This document shows, one piece after another, positions 1-8,888 of a stretch of 64,000 nucleotides of DNA. The translations under genes and the position numbers were made by a program. Location: the NCBI RefSeq assembly GCF_040931995.1, contig NZ_CP162412.1:248001-312000 (forward strand). Reading direction: 5' to 3'. Origin of the DNA: Pelagovum sp. HNIBRBA483. Its GTDB lineage: Bacteria > Pseudomonadota > Alphaproteobacteria > Rhodobacterales > Rhodobacteraceae. How positions within the stretch are numbered: position 1 is the first letter of the stretch; every line of letters starts with the position of its first letter. The notes below the pieces were generated by a model. The model was not told the DNA's origin. It made no database searches and worked only from the letters and a program-made list of their open reading frames with translations.

Positions 1-231
1 GTCTTCCTCGCCTATGGCCTCGTCGGCCCCTTCGCCGCCAAGCTCAAGACAGTCGTGGAGGAGGACGCACATTTCTACCAGCTTATCCGCGAAGTACTCA
101 TTGCCAATTTACACAAACACCCGCCTAAGCTGTGCATCGAGGTCGGGCGGCAAAACACGCCAAGCCACAATCGGCCCAGCTACAACGCGCTGGAAGAGGC
201 GTTGAAGTCACTCCGGCAGGAGGCTGCGTGA
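1..231 (+). CDS. motA: MotA flagellar motor stator protein, C-terminal end (partial)
   Basis: Only the last 76 codons are inside the window; the 5' end lies upstream. The visible part begins FLAYGLVGPFA, the last membrane-helix region of MotA, and continues with a cytoplasmic tail holding an EVGRQ segment, an RPSYNALEE segment and a charged helix, all typical of the MotA C-terminus. MotA forms with MotB the ion-conducting stator that drives the flagellar motor in the inner membrane. No MotB follows, so it must be encoded elsewhere. The stop TGA overlaps the GTG start of the next gene (GTGA), indicating translational coupling. The family is sure; which ion is used cannot be told from this piece. 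Confidence 0.85.
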   Translation, partial: VFLAYGLVGPFAAKLKTVVEEDAHFYQLIREVLIANLHKHPPKLCIEVGRQNTPSHNRPSYNALEEALKSLRQEAA

Positions 232-2210
232 CCCGTCGTTCATGGAAGTGCGCGCTCTCGGCTTTTATGGCTGTGATCATTGGCGGTCATGCACTTGCCC
301 AAGAGCCACAACAGGTACGCATCCGAAGTGGCGACCACGGTGTTTTCACCCGTCTGGTCCTGACGATACCGAACGGCCGAGACTGGCAATTGGGGCGGTT
401 CGAAGACGGTTACAGGTTTCGGGTGGACGGCGTTGCCCGCTATGACCTCGACGGCGTGTTTGAGCGAATCCCACGCACACGAATAACCGAGCTGCGCACC
501 ACCGGAGCCGACCTCGATATTCTGGTGACATGCGCCTGCCACGCGGATGCGTTTGAATGGCAGGAAAACCGCATCGTTATCGATATTCTGGACGGCCCGC
601 CCGTCTCTCAGGCATTCGAGGTGCCGTTGCCATCCGTGGCACCGGCGCGGCAAGCTCCGCCGGACGATTCGCCTGCTCCCCCCGCTCCGCGTGAGACTGG
701 GCGCGCCTCTGTTTTTGCCTTGCCGCCCGTTTTCCAAATTCGCCCAGACGAGCAGCCGCGATTTGGCCCGCTGTCGGAGGTCTTGCACGAAGATCCGATA
801 CCGGAGGTCGCCCCGATCTTCGGCACCGCGACCGCGGGCGCTATCGCGCGGGGCCTGTCGCTCGGCCTGCTGACCCCAGCGCCGCGCTTGGAAATTGCGA
901 CGCCTGACCACGTCCTGCCACGCCTCGGCTTCGTTCAGCGGGTCAATCCGCTAACATTGCGCACCCCAATGGACCGCACGCCCAAGGTCTATGAGGAGCG
1001 TGAGATACCCGTGACCTGCCTGCCCGCCGAGGCGTTTTCTTTTGTTGATATTGCCGAACCGGAGGCGGGCGATTTCAACCGTCAATTGGCGGCTGCCCGC
1101 ACGGAGTTGGTTGATGCAGTCGATGCCGAAAACCCGCAAGCAATCCGGGCGTTGGCGCGGGTTCTGACAGGTTTTGGCCTTGGATTAGAGGCAGAACAGG
1201 TGCTCGCCCGTTTGACGGCGAACGCGCGCGTCACCCCCGAAGCACAAACTTTGGGCGCGCTTGCCGCGCTTTTGCGTCACTGGCCGGAGCCACCACCGGA
1301 TGCCGCATTTCTTATTGCGCAGATGAATTGCCACGACGAGGGCATGTTGTGGGGTATCATTGCTGGTGGCGACATCCCCGACCGTTCGCGCGATATCCTG
1401 AGCCAATATTCCCGCCTGCCACGCGCCTTGCGCCGCGTCTTGGCCATTCATCTCGCGCGGCGCCTTTCCCTGAATGATAAGGTCGATCTCGCGCGGCAGG
1501 TTCTTGATCTTGCAGCGCCAGTCTTGGGGGCGGACCAGGTCGCTGAAGCGCTGCTGCGACAGGCGCTTTTGACCAGCGATGTTTCACCTTCGGCGCTCCC
1601 CGCCCAATTGGCCGAGGTCGAAGGAGCGCTGGACGAGGGGCAGAAGCCAGTGCCACAGGATATCGTTGATCTTATCACTCAGGCTTGGCGACAAGAACTC
1701 CCGCTTTCCAAAACGATCAGTGATTATTTCGGCGCGCTGGAGGAGCAATTCTCGCAAAATCCTGATCAGATCGCCTTACGTTTCGCCGCGCTGCGGGCAG
1801 CGCTGCTAGCGGGTGATTTCGCATCCGTGCGGCCAGCGCTTGCGCGGTTTACCGGGCTCGGGCCAGTGCCGCTTGAAGCGGCTTCCTCCGAAACGGCGAT
1901 ATACCTCGCCGAACATGCGGATGACGCAACCTTCATGACCGCTGCCTATAGCTGGTTCTCTGCGCCGCTCTCTCCGACAGCCAAGGCGCGCGTCGCGCAG
2001 CGCCTGCAAGAGTTGGGTTTTGGAACCGCAACGATTGCCGATGATCCGTCGCCGCTTCTGGAACCGTCACAAAATGTCGATGCAGAGCCGCGCGACACCA
2101 GCAGTGCGCGACAGCCGCCAAGCACATTGTTTGAGGTGCGCCAGCTGCTCGACGATGTTGCAATCAGTGCCGATGCCGCCGCGCGGCTTGTCGCTGCGCC
2201 TTTGGAATAA
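228..2210 (+). CDS. Large periplasmic flagellar-cluster protein with N-terminal AMIN-like domain
   Basis: A 660-residue protein. The GTG at 228, overlapping the motA stop, is chosen because it gives a clean signal peptide (basic TRRSWK, hydrophobic stretch, cut after ALAQ at about residue 25); an upstream ATG would destroy this. Residues about 30-125 (VRIRSGDHGVFTRLVL and later ENRIVIDILDG) look like an AMIN-type beta domain, a fold known to bind peptidoglycan or outer-membrane machines. A Pro-rich linker follows, and the rest is mostly Ala/Leu-rich helices suggestive of TPR-like repeats. Coupling to motA and a downstream lytic transglycosylase suggest a role at the stator/cell-wall interface, comparable in position to rhizobial MotC. 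That role is inference; no confident family was recognised. Confidence 0.6.
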   Translation: MTRRSWKCALSAFMAVIIGGHALAQEPQQVRIRSGDHGVFTRLVLTIPNGRDWQLGRFEDGYRFRVDGVARYDLDGVFERIPRTRITELRTTGADLDILVTCACHADAFEWQENRIVIDILDGPPVSQAFEVPLPSVAPARQAPPDDSPAPPAPRETGRASVFALPPVFQIRPDEQPRFGPLSEVLHEDPIPEVAPIFGTATAGAIARGLSLGLLTPAPRLEIATPDHVLPRLGFVQRVNPLTLRTPMDRTPKVYEEREIPVTCLPAEAFSFVDIAEPEAGDFNRQLAAARTELVDAVDAENPQAIRALARVLTGFGLGLEAEQVLARLTANARVTPEAQTLGALAALLRHWPEPPPDAAFLIAQMNCHDEGMLWGIIAGGDIPDRSRDILSQYSRLPRALRRVLAIHLARRLSLNDKVDLARQVLDLAAPVLGADQVAEALLRQALLTSDVSPSALPAQLAEVEGALDEGQKPVPQDIVDLITQAWRQELPLSKTISDYFGALEEQFSQNPDQIALRFAALRAALLAGDFASVRPALARFTGLGPVPLEAASSETAIYLAEHADDATFMTAAYSWFSAPLSPTAKARVAQRLQELGFGTATIADDPSPLLEPSQNVDAEPRDTSSARQPPSTLFEVRQLLDDVAISADAAARLVAAPLE

Positions 2211-2281
2211 GTGCCGCCAATCCTAACGCTTCCTCAATGATTTGCATCGAAACTGACCGCGCGAAACAGAAGGTTTACGTT

Positions 2282-2974
2282 ATGGTTCTTTGGCGGTTTG
2301 CACGAGCTGCGGCCAGTATTCTGATCTGCTGTCTTCTTGGGCAGCAGGCTTTCAGCAGCACAGTACCCACGCGCGAGAACCTTTGCCTTACCGCCGCGGC
2401 AAATGCCGCCGCTGCATCACAAGTGCCCGAGGCAATTTTGATTGCCCTTACGCGCTCCGAAAGCAGCCACCTCGGTTCACCTTGGCCATGGGCCCTCAAT
2501 ATCGACGGTCAAGGCCACTGGCCGGAGGACGCATTTCAAGCGCAGCGGCTCATCGCGTCGGCGCGCGGCTCTGGCGCCCGCTCGATTGATGTGGGTTGTT
2601 TTCAGATCAATCAGTATTGGCATGGCGCCAATTTCCCCTCGGTGGCGGCAATGCTCGATCCGGAAACGAACGCAGCCTACGCAGCTGCGTTCTTGCTGCG
2701 CTTATACCGTGAAAAGGGAACGTGGCCTGCCGCAATCGCCGCCTATCACTCGCGCACGCCAGAAATCGGTCAGCGCTATCTCGCGCGGTTTGAAACTTTT
2801 TACGAAGCGGAAAGGAGGCTTCCACCGCGTGCCACCCCACCAACGCGCGCTCGTGCGCCACAGCATGACCGGCGGCTCCTTTCAAGGCGGGCCGCGGCGC
2901 TTTTCAGCCTGAGCGGGCGGCGCATCGCCTCTGCCGGATCGCTCGTGCCGGTCGCCGGCGGGGAGGATAATTAG
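2282..2974 (+). CDS. Periplasmic lytic transglycosylase (SltF-like)
   Basis: A 230-residue protein. The ATG at 2282 is chosen over one at 2237 because an AGAAGG sequence sits about 9 nt before it and it opens with a signal peptide. The SLT (lysozyme-like) fold is seen as ALTRSESS, carrying the catalytic Glu, then DVGCFQINQYWHG and AAYHSRTPEIGQRYL. Such enzymes cleave the MurNAc-GlcNAc bond of peptidoglycan. The tail is short, basic and low-complexity. In Rhodobacter sphaeroides a dedicated enzyme of this kind, SltF, opens the wall for the flagellar rod, because FlgJ there lacks a muramidase domain. The minimal FlgJ at 16144-16416 fits the same division of labour. The stop is directly followed by the flhA ATG. 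Confidence 0.8.
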   Translation: MVLWRFARAAASILICCLLGQQAFSSTVPTRENLCLTAAANAAAASQVPEAILIALTRSESSHLGSPWPWALNIDGQGHWPEDAFQAQRLIASARGSGARSIDVGCFQINQYWHGANFPSVAAMLDPETNAAYAAAFLLRLYREKGTWPAAIAAYHSRTPEIGQRYLARFETFYEAERRLPPRATPPTRARAPQHDRRLLSRRAAALFSLSGRRIASAGSLVPVAGGEDN

Positions 2975-5050
2975 ATGCAGCCCGATCTCGCGGCCTTTCT
3001 GCGTCCGACTGTCCTTTTGGCCGTGGCACTTCTCGCAGTCATCGTCATGATGGTGCTGCCAATGCCGTCTTGGGTGCTCGATATCGGCTTGGCTGCTTCT
3101 TTCGCGCTCGCCATTCTGATCTTCACGGTGACGCTCTTCATCGAACGCCCACTGGATTTTTCGGTCTTCCCGACGGTGCTCCTTGCCTCACTGATGCTCC
3201 GGCTTTCGTTGAATGTCTCCTCGACCAAGCTGATCATTGGCCAAGGTCACACAGGCACAAGCGCGGCCGGAAATGTGATCGAAGGCTTCGCCATGTTTGT
3301 CATGGGCGGATCGCTGCTGATTGGCCTCGTGGTGTTTTGTGTTCTTCTGATCGTCAATTTTATCGTCATCAACAAAGGCGCGACCCGCATGGCCGAGGTT
3401 GGCGCGCGCTTCGCGCTAGACGGCATGCCCGGGCGGCAATTGGCCATTGATGCGGATATGAGTGCCGGCGCCATCTCCCACGAAGAAGCGAAAGCGCGTC
3501 GCGAGACAGAACTGGCAGAAACGACGTTCTTCGGCTCTCTCGACGGAGCGTCAAAATTCGTCAAAGGCGATGCGATTGCGGGGCTTTTGATCACTGTCCT
3601 GAATCTGGTCATGGGATTACTGATCGGCATCCTTTTGCATGACATGCCTTTGGCTGAAGCCTTTGAGAGCTACGCTATACTGACGGTGGGGGATGGCTTG
3701 GTCACGCAGATCCCTGCGGTAATCATCTCGATTGCCTCGGCGCTCCTCTTGGCGCGCGGTGGCGCAACGGGGACAGCCGATTTTGCCCTTATCACACAGT
3801 TGGGGCGCTTCCCTGCCGCATTGGGGACAGTTGGTCTTTTGATGGGCCTTTTCGCGCTGGTTCCCGGGCTCCCGTTTGGCCCGTTTCTGTTGGGGGCGTT
3901 GCTCTGCGCGATCGCGGCCTTCGTCGCGCATTCGAAATCCATCCGCGAGTCCTCGGATGCGCAATCCGCGCCTGATTTGGCGCCACCTGAAAAGCCGTCA
4001 ATCGCTGACCGGCTGGTTCTTGACGATATCCACCTCGAGTTTGCTCCTGATCTGGTGAACATGGTGCTCGATCCTGCCATCGGGCTCGACGCCAGAATCG
4101 CCAATATCCGCGTTCATGTCGCGTTGAGCTTCGGTGTCATCCTGCCCGAGATCCGCCTGACGGATGATGCATCGCTCCCACCGGGCACTTACCGGATCAA
4201 GATTCACGGTGTCGAACAAGCGCGCGACAGGCTCCGCCCCGGGCAGCAACTCGCGCTTATTTCGGCTGATGGAGCTGACGGGCTGGCGGGTGAGGCCGTA
4301 AAAGAACCCGTTTATGGCGCGCCGGCGCTCTGGGTCGATGGTGCAGCAGCGGGCGAAGCTGCGGGCCAAGGGCTGACGGTGGTTCAGGCACCGGAAGTAT
4401 TGGCGACACATCTGTTGGAAGTCGTGAAGCGCAATTTTGCAAGGCTGATGACCCACCGCGCGTTGCGTGAGCTATTGGATCAACTTGTATCCCTCAAAGA
4501 CCAGCGGCGCGCCGAGGCAAACCGGCGGATGTTTGACGAGCTGATCCCCGATAAAGCGCCCTATGACCTGTTGTTGGCCGTGCTGCGCCTGTTGCTCGAA
4601 GACCGCCTTTCGATCCGAAACTTGCCCCTGATCCTTGAAGCGACTGCCGAGGGAAAGTCGCTCTATGCGCGCGTCGATCAAATCGCCGAACATGTGCGGC
4701 AAAGGCTTGCCTTTCAGATCGTTGCCGAGCATCGGCGCGAGGATGGCACGGTGCCGCTCGTTCAGCTCTCGCCGGAGTGGGACGAGCGTTTTTCACATTA
4801 CGAAACCGGCCCTGATGGCAGTGAGGTCGCCCTTCCACCGGACGCATTCAAAGCCTTGGCAAGTGGCGTGTCGGATACGTTGTCAAAAGCGGCCGAGACA
4901 GGCGCCAACCCTGTGCTCGTGACCTCTGCCCGCCGCCGCCGTTTCTTGCAAACGGTTGTCCGCAGCCGTGGGTTGATGACAAGCGTTCTGTCTTTTGACG
5001 AACTTGGCGTCGATGTGCGCCCTGCGCTGTTGGGTGTGGTCGCGGCATGA
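2975..5050 (+). CDS. flhA: FlhA flagellar export gate protein
   Basis: A 691-residue protein of normal FlhA length. The N-terminal half has about eight membrane helices and the conserved FHIPEP-type region (FSVFPTVLLASLMLRLSLNV, then FVIVNKG-like VNFIVINKGATRMAEV and ARFALDGMPGRQLAIDADM). The C-terminal half (about 330-691) is the cytoplasmic domain that forms the nonameric ring and docks chaperone-substrate complexes. GGGAGG lies 9 nt before the ATG, which directly follows the transglycosylase stop. FlhA is the proton-driven export engine of the flagellar type III secretion system. The stop overlaps the fliR start by 4 bp (ATGA), showing one operon flhA-fliR-flhB. Confidence 0.97.
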   Translation: MQPDLAAFLRPTVLLAVALLAVIVMMVLPMPSWVLDIGLAASFALAILIFTVTLFIERPLDFSVFPTVLLASLMLRLSLNVSSTKLIIGQGHTGTSAAGNVIEGFAMFVMGGSLLIGLVVFCVLLIVNFIVINKGATRMAEVGARFALDGMPGRQLAIDADMSAGAISHEEAKARRETELAETTFFGSLDGASKFVKGDAIAGLLITVLNLVMGLLIGILLHDMPLAEAFESYAILTVGDGLVTQIPAVIISIASALLLARGGATGTADFALITQLGRFPAALGTVGLLMGLFALVPGLPFGPFLLGALLCAIAAFVAHSKSIRESSDAQSAPDLAPPEKPSIADRLVLDDIHLEFAPDLVNMVLDPAIGLDARIANIRVHVALSFGVILPEIRLTDDASLPPGTYRIKIHGVEQARDRLRPGQQLALISADGADGLAGEAVKEPVYGAPALWVDGAAAGEAAGQGLTVVQAPEVLATHLLEVVKRNFARLMTHRALRELLDQLVSLKDQRRAEANRRMFDELIPDKAPYDLLLAVLRLLLEDRLSIRNLPLILEATAEGKSLYARVDQIAEHVRQRLAFQIVAEHRREDGTVPLVQLSPEWDERFSHYETGPDGSEVALPPDAFKALASGVSDTLSKAAETGANPVLVTSARRRRFLQTVVRSRGLMTSVLSFDELGVDVRPALLGVVAA

Positions 5051-5811
5051 GTGGCGATTTGGCGCCGCTCCTTGCATTCGTTTCCGATGTATGGTCCCAG
5101 TTCGCGCTGGTCTTTCTACGGTGCGGGGCGATGGCCGCCGTCTTGCCCGGGTTTGGCGAGCGGGTCATCCCGATGCGATTCCGTTTGGCCCTCGCTGTCA
5201 TTCTGAGCCTTCTCGTCACACCGGCGGCTGGGCAGGAAACGGTTGAATTGGGCTTCCCTGCTGCAATCGCAGAGGCGCTGACAGGGCTCTTTCTAGGGCT
5301 CTTGCTACGGTTCATGGTCTTTGCGATTCAGATCACGGGGGCCATCGCCGCTCAATCAACCTCGCTTGCGCAGATTTTCGGCGGTGGTGTCACGCCAGAT
5401 CCCTCGCCGGCCATTGGTAATGTACTTCTCTTGGGCGCACTGGCGCTTTTCTCGCTTTCGGGCGGGCACATCTATGCCGTTGTTTATGTTCTGAACAGCT
5501 ATGCTGCGGTCCCCTTGGGGGAATTCCCTGATCCGGCAACCCTTACCAAGGCAGGGCTGGAAACTGCCGGAGCCATGATGCGGCTTGGATTACTTCTTGC
5601 CATGCCGTTCGTGATTTCCGGCCTCCTGTACAATGTGGTTCTGGGGGCGATTAACCGCGCGATGCCGCAATTGATGGTGGCCTTCGTCGGGGCTCCGGCA
5701 ATCACCGCAGGCGGGCTTTTGTTATTGGCGCTCGCGGGGCCGCTGCTGCTTGGTGTCTGGCGCGACGAGGCCATTTCATATGCGGTCGCCCCGCCGTGGA
5801 TCCCGAGATGA
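5047..5811 (+). CDS. fliR: FliR flagellar export gate protein
   Basis: A 254-residue, strongly hydrophobic protein with about six membrane segments, the size and profile of FliR. Recognisable pieces are FLRCGAMAAVLPGFGERVIPMRFR near the N-terminus and ITGAIAAQSTSLAQIF in the centre. FliR forms, with FliP and FliQ, the helical core of the flagellar type III export channel in the inner membrane. It starts at an ATGA overlap with flhA and ends at an ATGA overlap with flhB, so the three gate proteins are likely translationally coupled. fliQ is in the opposite-strand operon at 10393-10662; fliP is not in the window. Confidence 0.95.
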   Translation: MSGDLAPLLAFVSDVWSQFALVFLRCGAMAAVLPGFGERVIPMRFRLALAVILSLLVTPAAGQETVELGFPAAIAEALTGLFLGLLLRFMVFAIQITGAIAAQSTSLAQIFGGGVTPDPSPAIGNVLLLGALALFSLSGGHIYAVVYVLNSYAAVPLGEFPDPATLTKAGLETAGAMMRLGLLLAMPFVISGLLYNVVLGAINRAMPQLMVAFVGAPAITAGGLLLLALAGPLLLGVWRDEAISYAVAPPWIPR

Positions 5812-6902
5812 GTGGCGCCGCAGACGAAGGCCCTGCCGGCGACAAGCCGCATGAACCGACGCAGAAGCGCCTCGAAGACGCGCGCCGCAAGGGTGAAATT
5901 CCCCGTTCTACGGATCTCACCACCGCGGCTGCATATGGCGGTTTTTGCCTTATGCTGCTCTTTTGGGGGGGCGTCTCAGTGCTCTCGCTCGCAACTTGGA
6001 TGCAGGGTTTCCTGTCCAATGCCGGCCTGATTTCCGAACGGCTCCTGGCCTCAGGCGGGAGCCATTTTGGCCGCGGCTTCATCACCGGCGTGGCGCAATA
6101 CCTCCTGCCTTGGTTTCTCCTACCTGCCGCGCTCGCTGTTATCAGCTTGTGGATACAACGCGCGATCCTGTTTACGCCATCAAAGCTCGTGCCGAAACTG
6201 TCACGGATCTCTCCCCTGTCAAATGCGCAGCAAAAGTTCGGGCGAAGTGGGCTGTTCGAGTTTACCAAGAGCGCGGCCAAGCTTTCTGTCTATAGCGCGC
6301 TTTTGGCGGCTCTGATCTATGCCCGAATGCCAGAGTTGCTGGCGGTTCACATGGCGTCACTGCCGCAGGCACTGGGGCTTTTGGGGCAATTGATACGAGA
6401 GCTTGCTGGCCTGATCTTTGTTATCGCGTTGTGTATTGGGGGGCTCGACCTGCTGTGGCAACGCGCTGATCACCAGCGCCGCAACCGTATGAGCCGCAAA
6501 GACCTGCGCGATGAGCAAAAACAGGCGGAAGGCGACCCCGAAGCGAAGCAGAAGCGCCGGCAGCGTGGTCAGGAGCTGGCACTCTCGCAACTGATCGCAC
6601 AGGTCGGCGGCGCGGATGTTGTGATCGTCAACCCAACCCATTTTGCGGTCGCATTAAAGTGGAGCCGGCAGTCGCAGGGAGCTCCTGTCTGCGTGGCAAA
6701 AGGGGTCGATGAGATTGCCTTGCGCATTCGCGAAGAGGCGGCACGCCAAGCGGTGCCGGTTCATCATGATCCACCGACAGCGCGCGCCCTTCATGCGACT
6801 GTCGAGATTGGTGATGAAGTGCCGCCGGATCATTACCGCGCGGTTGCCGCAGCGATCCGTTTTGCCGAGGCGATGCGGCATAAGGCGGGGGCATGGCGGT
6901 GA
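5808..6902 (+). CDS. flhB: FlhB export-specificity switch protein
   Basis: A 364-residue protein. The ATG at 5808, in a 4-bp overlap with fliR, is preferred over the in-frame ATG at 5796. It opens with the hallmark PTQKRLEDARRKGEIPRSTDL segment (written here in part), followed by four membrane helices, a charged linker (KDLRDEQKQAEGDPE) and the cytoplasmic FlhBC domain. The autocleavage motif NPTH is present with Asn at about residue 275 (VNPTHFAVAL). Self-cleavage there switches export from rod/hook to filament substrates when FliK (16520-17656) signals that the hook is complete. The end overlaps the next gene by 10 bp. Confidence 0.96.
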   Translation: MSGAADEGPAGDKPHEPTQKRLEDARRKGEIPRSTDLTTAAAYGGFCLMLLFWGGVSVLSLATWMQGFLSNAGLISERLLASGGSHFGRGFITGVAQYLLPWFLLPAALAVISLWIQRAILFTPSKLVPKLSRISPLSNAQQKFGRSGLFEFTKSAAKLSVYSALLAALIYARMPELLAVHMASLPQALGLLGQLIRELAGLIFVIALCIGGLDLLWQRADHQRRNRMSRKDLRDEQKQAEGDPEAKQKRRQRGQELALSQLIAQVGGADVVIVNPTHFAVALKWSRQSQGAPVCVAKGVDEIALRIREEAARQAVPVHHDPPTARALHATVEIGDEVPPDHYRAVAAAIRFAEAMRHKAGAWR

Positions 6903-7267
6903 AGCAGATCGGAACGCTCCAGCGGCTGGTCCGCCTGCGGCGGGATGTACGCATGGGAGAGTTGGCGCAGGTCCGCCGTTCCCTGGCCGATCTGAGGGAA
7001 CAGCGCGGCGCCTTGGCGAACCCTCCTGTCACCTTTGATGATGCGGCGGGTTTGGCGCAGTTTGCCCGCTGGCAGATGTGGCGACAGCAGGAACTTGGCC
7101 GCTTAGCGCAGGCAGAGGCACAGTTGCGCGCGCGGGAGGCGGATGGCGCGTTTCACCTCGCCCGCGCAGAGGCCGCTGTCGCGGCAGTGGAGGCATTGTC
7201 CATAAATGAAGCCCGCGATGGAGAACGAGCACGGCGCCGGAAGGCGCTCACATATCCTGACGACTGA
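6893..7267 (+). CDS. FliJ-like coiled-coil flagellar protein (candidate)
   Basis: A 124-residue protein starting inside the end of flhB (10-bp overlap). It is almost wholly charged/Ala-rich helix with heptad character (LQRLVRLRRDVRMGELAQVRRSLADLREQR, shown only in part, and QAEAQLRAREADGAFHLARAEAAVA). No membrane segment or signal peptide. Its size, helical hairpin pattern and place in a flagellar operon resemble FliJ, the small export chaperone that sits in the FliI ATPase ring. No other fliJ is next to fliI at 11813-13105. FliJ sequences are poorly conserved, so the call rests on architecture and context. Its 3' end overlaps the convergent fliL gene by 20 bp. Confidence 0.5.
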   Translation: MAVKQIGTLQRLVRLRRDVRMGELAQVRRSLADLREQRGALANPPVTFDDAAGLAQFARWQMWRQQELGRLAQAEAQLRAREADGAFHLARAEAAVAAVEALSINEARDGERARRRKALTYPDD

Positions 7268-7739
7268 TATCAATGATCAATATATCACTGATCGCAGGAC
7301 CAAAGACCGACTGCGCCGTGCTCAGGAGAATGTCCCGCAAGCCTTTCAGCGTTGCCGCGTCAGTGAAGGTGCCGTCAAAGCCGCCCGCATTGGCGTGATT
7401 GAAGAGGTCTTGCAAAAAGCGGTCGCGCAATTTCGGCTCGTATTCGTAAACGGCGTCGCGCTTTGCCTCCTCGACCTCGGCGCTTAGGGAGAGCACCACC
7501 ATGGATTTGACGTGACCGTCTTCGACCACCGGAACCACAAACTGGTTCGACAAGCGGGCGAATGCTTTGGCTGATTCGTTCGGCAGTTCGGCTTGCTTGA
7601 CGACCTCACTCTCCGCCTCGCATTGCGCCGCGCTTTCCGATGTATCGGTTTCTTGTTTGCTGCCAAGCACTTTCGCGGCCGTGCCGCCTGCGCCGATGCC
7701 TGCGATCAATAGGATAAGTGGGAGGAGGATTTTCTTCAC
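7248..7739 (-). CDS. fliL: FliL, stator-associated membrane protein
   Basis: A 163-residue protein with an N-terminal membrane anchor (KKILLPLILLIAGIGAGG) followed by a periplasmic domain. The sequence SNQFVVPVVEDGHVKSMVVLSLSAEV and the following long amphipathic region with LRDRFLQDLF match the FliL family (stomatin/SPFH-like ring fold). FliL surrounds stator units and supports torque or swarming. It is the last gene of the minus-strand operon that begins with flgB, 10 nt after flgH. The 3' end overlaps the convergent coiled-coil gene by 20 bp, which is unusual since both transcripts run into each other. Confidence 0.9.
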   Translation of the reverse strand: MKKILLPLILLIAGIGAGGTAAKVLGSKQETDTSESAAQCEAESEVVKQAELPNESAKAFARLSNQFVVPVVEDGHVKSMVVLSLSAEVEEAKRDAVYEYEPKLRDRFLQDLFNHANAGGFDGTFTDAATLKGLRDILLSTAQSVFGPAISDILIIDISRQDM

Positions 7740-7749
7740 TATTCAGCCC

Positions 7750-8475
7750 TCAAAATGGCAGGATGGCATCAAGCGCCTGCGACCCATAGCGGGGCCGCAG
7801 CGCATCCGTGATATGGCCCCGACCGCCATAGGAAATGCGGGCAGAAGCGATCTTGTCATAGGTGATTTCGTTCTGACGGCTGATGTCAGCGGGGCGAACA
7901 TAGCCCGTGATGAAAAGTTCGCGCAGTTCAAAATTCACCCGCACCTCCTGCCGCCCCTCGATGGCCAGAACGCCGTTCGGCAGAACATCTGCAATCGTTG
8001 CGGCAATGCGCAGGGTGAGCTTCTCCGAGCGGCTGACGCTGCCATCGCCGCTGCTCGCATTGTTGGCGGTGAAATCGATGGCGTCGGAGAGTGACGCGCC
8101 CTGGGGTAGGTTTGGATCGATCCGTTGCGGAAGGCCAAAGAACTGCGGCATCCCGAAGGACCTATCCGAGGAACGGGAGCGCTCCGAACTGTTATCAATC
8201 TCGGCGGTGTCGTCGATCTCGATCACAACGGTGAGTATATCGCCAAGCCGGTCCGCGCGTCTGTCGCCAAAAAGGGAAGTGCGGGTTCCCGACCAGAGCG
8301 AGGCGCTTGCCGCTCTTCGATCACGATGGTCCGTCGTTTGGTAAGGTGACGCCGCGAAGGTTTCGGTGCCGGAAAGGGGGGAAAGCACGGGAAGTGCTTG
8401 GTCCTGCGTTTGCGGCGCGCAAGCTGCCATCAGAGCCAGAAGCAAGAGGGCTAAGTATCGGGACCGAACACGCAT
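7750..8475 (-). CDS. flgH: FlgH flagellar L-ring lipoprotein
   Basis: A 241-residue protein with a lipoprotein signal peptide: hydrophobic LALLLLALMAAC with the lipobox Cys at about residue 19. The mature part contains SLWSGTRTSLFGDRRADRLGDILTV and later LPNGVLAIEGRQEVRVNFE and LFITGYVRPADIS, all characteristic FlgH blocks. FlgH builds the L ring in the outer membrane, the bushing for the flagellar rod. Its ATG overlaps the flgA stop by one base. The flagellar P-ring gene flgI is not in the window. Confidence 0.96.
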   Translation of the reverse strand: MRVRSRYLALLLLALMAACAPQTQDQALPVLSPLSGTETFAASPYQTTDHRDRRAASASLWSGTRTSLFGDRRADRLGDILTVVIEIDDTAEIDNSSERSRSSDRSFGMPQFFGLPQRIDPNLPQGASLSDAIDFTANNASSGDGSVSRSEKLTLRIAATIADVLPNGVLAIEGRQEVRVNFELRELFITGYVRPADISRQNEITYDKIASARISYGGRGHITDALRPRYGSQALDAILPF

Positions 8476-8888
8476 CAGTAGGCCGCCCGCGCCAGCCCAT
8501 CTTGGCCGATCCGTGCGGAAATGATGGCGCGGGACTGGAGATTGAGAACCTGAATGATGTCACCCGCGCTGGCGCGTTCGAGTGCGCGGCCTTCCGTTTC
8601 GATGGCCAGACCGCCGCGGCGGTAAATCAATGTGACGGGCGCATTCGCGTCCAACAGGGTCGGCAGGGAAAGTTTGGCGAGCGTCACCGGCTGCCCCTCG
8701 AAGATGATCGCGCGGGTTTCCATACCCAAAAGTGCTTCGATTGCCGCAACATTGGCTGCGGAAACGGCAAGATCTGCGCTGGAGATGATCGTGCCGACAG
8801 GCAACGTGGCGCGCGCCAAAACTTGCGGTTCCGCCCACAAAGGCGCGGCAGAAAGAGCCATTACGAGCAGTGCGGCGCGCATTTTCAT
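8475..8888 (-). CDS. flgA: FlgA P-ring assembly chaperone
   Basis: A 137-residue secreted protein: signal peptide (MRAALLVMALSAAPLWAE) and then an SAF domain (VLARATLPVGTIISSADLAV) followed by the FlgA beta domain (FEGQPVTLAKLSLP, VTLIYRRGGLAIETEGRAL, GDIIQVLNLQSRAIISARI). It is short compared with the roughly 220-residue enterobacterial FlgA and lacks the extra N-terminal domain, as is usual in alphaproteobacteria. FlgA is a periplasmic chaperone for FlgI when the P ring forms. One-base stop/start overlaps link it with flgG upstream and flgH downstream. Confidence 0.93.
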   Translation of the reverse strand: MKMRAALLVMALSAAPLWAEPQVLARATLPVGTIISSADLAVSAANVAAIEALLGMETRAIIFEGQPVTLAKLSLPTLLDANAPVTLIYRRGGLAIETEGRALERASAGDIIQVLNLQSRAIISARIGQDGLARAAY

